Shown here: positions 6,317 through 8,569 of the stretch, piece by piece
How the letters are laid out: every line of letters starts with the position of its first letter
Numbering within the stretch: the stretch's first letter is position 1
Made by a program: the position numbers and the translations under genes
The notes under the pieces: model-generated
Told to the model about the DNA's origin: nothing
The model's database searches: none
What the model saw: only the letters and a program-made list of their open reading frames with translations
From: Actinomycetota bacterium
GTDB taxonomy: Bacteria; Actinomycetota; Actinomycetes; S36-B12; UBA5976
NCBI GenBank assembly: GCA_947476765.1
Contig: CANJRK010000031.1
Span: forward strand, 1 to 8,569
DNA length: 8,569 bases
Direction of reading: 5' to 3'

Positions 6317-7401
6317 TTTCACCAGCAGTGATCAAGGCTGTTCCTAAAGTTGTGCTACATGACCACTTAGACGGTGGGCTACGAGTTAGCACCATCTTGG
6401 ATTTAGCAAAACAACATGGCTATACCGCATTACCGCTTGATACTGAACCAGAACTTACAAACTGGTTTCACACTGCAGTCCAAGGATCGTTAGAAATTTA
6501 TTTAGAAACTTTCGCGCATACCGTTGGTGTGATGCAAACTCCTGATGCCTTACAACGAGTTGCAAGTGAGTGCGCGCAGGACTTGGCCGCAGACGGCGTT
6601 GTCTATGCCGAGATTCGATTTGCTCCAGAACTTCATACCGCAAAAGGCTTAAGCTACCGCGAAGTCATTGAAAATGTGCTGCTGGGATTCCAGCAAGGTG
6701 AAGCTGCTGCAGCTGCGGCTGGAAATCAAATTCGTATCGGCACATTACTAACTGCGATGCGTATGGCAGATGTTTCGCTCGAAATCGCAAAGCTAGTTGT
6801 GGAATACCGCGATCGTGGCGTAGTTGGTTTTGATATTGCTGGCAAAGAAGCTGGATACCCTCCAACTGAACACCTCGAGGCCTTCCAATATCTACAACGA
6901 AATAATGCGCACTTCACCATCCATGCCGGTGAAGCATTTGGGCTTAAGAGTATTTGGGAAGCCATTCAATTCTGTGGCACTGAAAGATTGGGTCACGGTG
7001 TAAGAATTATCGATGACATTACTAAGAACGCTGATGGCACAGTCACACTCGGCGACTTAGCTGCTTACGTAAGAGATCGGCGCATTCCACTTGAGTTGTG
7101 CCCTAAATCAAATGTTGATACCGGCGCTGCTGCCAGCATCGCAGAACATCCAATTGGACTGCTACGTAAGTTGAATTTTCGAGTAACTTTGAATACCGAT
7201 AACCGTTTGATGTCGAATACTTCGATGTCAGCTGAGATGACTTCACTTGTTGAGGCTTTTGATTACTCATTGCGTGATCTGGAATGGCTAACGGTTAATG
7301 GCATGAAGAGCTCATTCTTACCGTTTGATCAACGACTAGACATCATCAATCACATCATTAAGCCTGGGTACGCCAGACTTCGTGAGCAGGTTGGCGCTTA
7401 G
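6313..7401 (+). CDS. add: Adenosine deaminase
   Basis: This 362-residue amidohydrolase-fold enzyme deaminates adenosine and deoxyadenosine to inosine and deoxyinosine with release of ammonia. The zinc ligands H16 and H18 (LHDHLDGG), H204 in IHAGEA and D296 in NTDN are all present, as are the catalytic E207 and H228 in GHG. After the zinc Asp the usual second Asp is Asn297 (NTDNRLMSNTSMS); I believe this is common in actinobacterial members. Length is normal for bacterial Add. The start overlaps the cupin stop by 4 bases (ATGA), with only a weak GAAGA (6305-6309) upstream, so translation is probably coupled to the cupin gene. Its stop (TAG 7399-7401) overlaps that of deoC on the other strand. 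The product inosine would need a purine nucleoside phosphorylase, which is not in this window. Confidence 0.95.
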   Translation: MISPAVIKAVPKVVLHDHLDGGLRVSTILDLAKQHGYTALPLDTEPELTNWFHTAVQGSLEIYLETFAHTVGVMQTPDALQRVASECAQDLAADGVVYAEIRFAPELHTAKGLSYREVIENVLLGFQQGEAAAAAAGNQIRIGTLLTAMRMADVSLEIAKLVVEYRDRGVVGFDIAGKEAGYPPTEHLEAFQYLQRNNAHFTIHAGEAFGLKSIWEAIQFCGTERLGHGVRIIDDITKNADGTVTLGDLAAYVRDRRIPLELCPKSNVDTGAAASIAEHPIGLLRKLNFRVTLNTDNRLMSNTSMSAEMTSLVEAFDYSLRDLEWLTVNGMKSSFLPFDQRLDIINHIIKPGYARLREQVGA

Positions 7402-8069
7402 TAACTTCCGGTTGCGGTCACACCATCAAGAATTGCGCGCGAACTTGAAAGTCCAAGGCGAGTAGCGCCTGCATTTATTAACTCGGTGGCAAATTCAATA
7501 TCTCGAATTCCGCCAGAAGCCTTAATGCCCAGTCGGCCACCAACCGTTTCATGCATAATCTGTATTGCCCGTACATCAGCGCCACCGGCAGGATGAAATC
7601 CAGTGGCAGTCTTTACAAAATCTGCGCCGGCTGATTCACATCTGATGCAGGCTTTTGCGATCTGTTCGTCAGTTAGGGCAGCAGTTTCAAGAATTACTTT
7701 AAGTAACGCGCCAGTAGTGGCAGATCTAACTGCAGACACTTCGGCTTCGAGGTAATCCCAATCCCCCATGATCGCTCGACCAACATCAATAACCATGTCT
7801 ACTTCATTGGCGCCCTGAGCTACCGAGAGTTTTGCTTCGGCAGCCTTGATTTCTGCTTCATGTTTTCCGCTCGGAAATCCGCAGACTGTTGCAACCTTTA
7901 CGCCATTGGAAACGTTTGCTACTGCTAATGAAACGAAAGTTGGCGAGACGCAAACTGAGAAAGTTCCAAGTTCCACTGCCTCGGAGCATAGTGCGATGAC
8001 GTCTGAATTTGTGGCCTCAGGCTTTAGTAAAGTGTGGTCAATCATTTTTGCTAATGCTGATCGATCCAT
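7398..8069 (-). CDS. deoC: Deoxyribose-phosphate aldolase
   Basis: This 223-residue class I aldolase cleaves 2-deoxyribose 5-phosphate to acetaldehyde and glyceraldehyde 3-phosphate, the last step of deoxynucleoside breakdown. It starts IDHTLLKPEAT (10-20). The Schiff-base lysine is K153 in VKTATGFHPAGGAD, the proton-relay residues are D91 (NEVDMVID) and K183 (IKASGGIR), and GLSSSRAILDG near the C-terminus fits the phosphate-binding end. Two starts stand side by side: GTG at 8072 and ATG at 8069. I chose the ATG because AAGGAG (8082-8077) lies 7 bases upstream of it but only 4 from the GTG; the proteins differ by one residue. It follows the phosphomutase gene with a one-base overlap (TGATG), so the two are co-transcribed. 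Its 3' end overlaps add by 4 bases, tail to tail, with no terminator between. Confidence 0.95.
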   Translation of the reverse strand: MDRSALAKMIDHTLLKPEATNSDVIALCSEAVELGTFSVCVSPTFVSLAVANVSNGVKVATVCGFPSGKHEAEIKAAEAKLSVAQGANEVDMVIDVGRAIMGDWDYLEAEVSAVRSATTGALLKVILETAALTDEQIAKACIRCESAGADFVKTATGFHPAGGADVRAIQIMHETVGGRLGIKASGGIRDIEFATELINAGATRLGLSSSRAILDGVTATGSY

Positions 8070-8569
8070 CACTTAGCTCCTTCAAGCAAGGGTGCCGCAT
8101 CTCTTGCGAGCAACTGTAATTCATTATCCGCTGTCCGTTGCGCAATTGTTAAATCGTCAACATTAACTACGACCTCGAGGTAGCACTTGATTTTTGGCTC
8201 GGTCCCACTTGGCCTAACGATTACGCGCGCTTTTGCTATTTCATTATTTCCCGAAAGATGAATGATAATTGCATCGGTCTTTGGCAATTTTCCAAACCCT
8301 GTTGCTAAATCATCTATTTTGATCACAACTAGGTTGCCCAGCTGTTGCGGTGGATTTGTGCGTAACCCTGACATAACTTCACGGACTTGCTGTAAGTCAG
8401 TAACTCGAACTGAGACTTGATCTGTGGCATGCAAGCCATGAGTCAAAGCCAGTTGATCTAGCACCTCCCAGGCCGTCCAGTTCCGGTGCTTTAACTCAGC
8501 TATCAATTCCAAGAAAATTAAGGCCGCTGAAATTCCATCTTTATCGCTGACATTACTTGGGTCAACGCA
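8069..8569 (-). CDS. Phosphohexomutase-family protein (phosphoglucomutase/phosphomannomutase), C-terminal part
   Basis: The gene enters from the right edge, so its start is missing; about 166 residues are visible and the frame is open to the edge (the TTG at 8512 is internal). The first part, VDPSNVSDKDGISAALIFLEL, is the conserved end of domain 3 of the alpha-D-phosphohexomutase family. The last domain contains VIVRPSGTEPKIKCYLEV, whose PSGTEPK loop (8192-8212) binds the phosphate of the sugar substrate. Serine phosphorylation and metal-binding loops would be outside the window. Family members interconvert sugar 1- and 6-phosphates; which sugar is used cannot be read from this end. Co-transcription with deoC hints that it may work on deoxyribose or ribose 1-phosphate, that is, as a phosphopentomutase. 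A related pmmB gene is found near deoD, add, deoA and cdd in Mycobacterium tuberculosis, as I recall it. Confidence 0.9.
   Translation of the reverse strand, partial: CVDPSNVSDKDGISAALIFLELIAELKHRNWTAWEVLDQLALTHGLHATDQVSVRVTDLQQVREVMSGLRTNPPQQLGNLVVIKIDDLATGFGKLPKTDAIIIHLSGNNEIAKARVIVRPSGTEPKIKCYLEVVVNVDDLTIAQRTADNELQLLARDAAPLLEGAK
8077..8082 (-). promoter_or_regulatory. Ribosome-binding site for deoC
   Basis: On the minus strand AAGGAG (8082 to 8077) lies inside the last codons of the phosphomutase gene, 7 bases before ATG 8069. The spacing favours that ATG over the GTG directly before it. Confidence 0.8.

Noticed and set aside
7371..7396. Inverted repeat CGCCA...TGGCG near the end of add, as a possible terminator
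   Set aside because: Only five base pairs with a 16-base loop and no T tract on either side; too weak to call.
8070..8072. GTG as the deoC start with a 4-base overlap
   Set aside because: Possible, but the AAGGAG site is only 4 bases away, while the next codon is ATG at the usual 7-base spacing; the difference is one residue.
7846..8076. Open frame on the plus strand opposite the start of deoC
   Set aside because: It lies wholly within a well-conserved aldolase gene, shows no domain and has no ribosome site.

Overview
The window carries a compact nucleoside uptake and salvage locus. The best guess for the source is an actinobacterium with a streamlined genome. The base composition looks moderate, by eye a little under 50% G+C, and genes abut or overlap at most junctions. 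Several enzymes also carry sequence habits I associate with actinobacterial family members: CAEC instead of CAER in cytidine deaminase, HDHLDGG and NTDNRLMS in adenosine deaminase, and KTATGFHPAGGA in deoxyribose-phosphate aldolase. Small-genome freshwater lineages such as Nanopelagicales (acI) would fit, but that is inference and no marker gene is present.

Left part (1-4174), transport. The 3' end of a BMP-family nucleoside-binding lipoprotein gene comes first and is closed by a strong intrinsic terminator (251-298). After a 112-base gap come the other three parts of a BMP-type nucleoside ABC importer: a double-domain ATPase (352-1878), a NupP-like permease (1878-2963) and a NupQ-like permease (2960-4174). 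Their junctions overlap by 1 and 4 bases.

Middle part (4174-7401), same strand, salvage enzymes. Cytidine deaminase overlaps the second permease by 1 base. After a 57-base gap comes thymidine phosphorylase, then a 37-base gap, a small cupin protein of unknown role, and adenosine deaminase, which overlaps the cupin gene by 4 bases. The three gaps in this row (before the ATPase, the phosphorylase and the cupin) hold the only candidate promoters or leader ORFs, all weak.

Right part (7398-8569), opposite strand. A phosphohexomutase-family gene, cut by the window edge, reads into deoC (deoxyribose-phosphate aldolase). The deoC stop codon overlaps the adenosine deaminase stop codon tail to tail.

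Taken together, the proteins import nucleosides and deaminate the cytosine and adenine forms, which releases ammonia. Thymidine and deoxyuridine are split into base and deoxyribose 1-phosphate. Deoxyribose 5-phosphate is then cleaved to acetaldehyde and glyceraldehyde 3-phosphate. The missing link, phosphopentomutase, might be supplied by the phosphomutase next to deoC. No purine nucleoside phosphorylase lies in the window. No RNA gene, mobile element, CRISPR array or long repeat was found.
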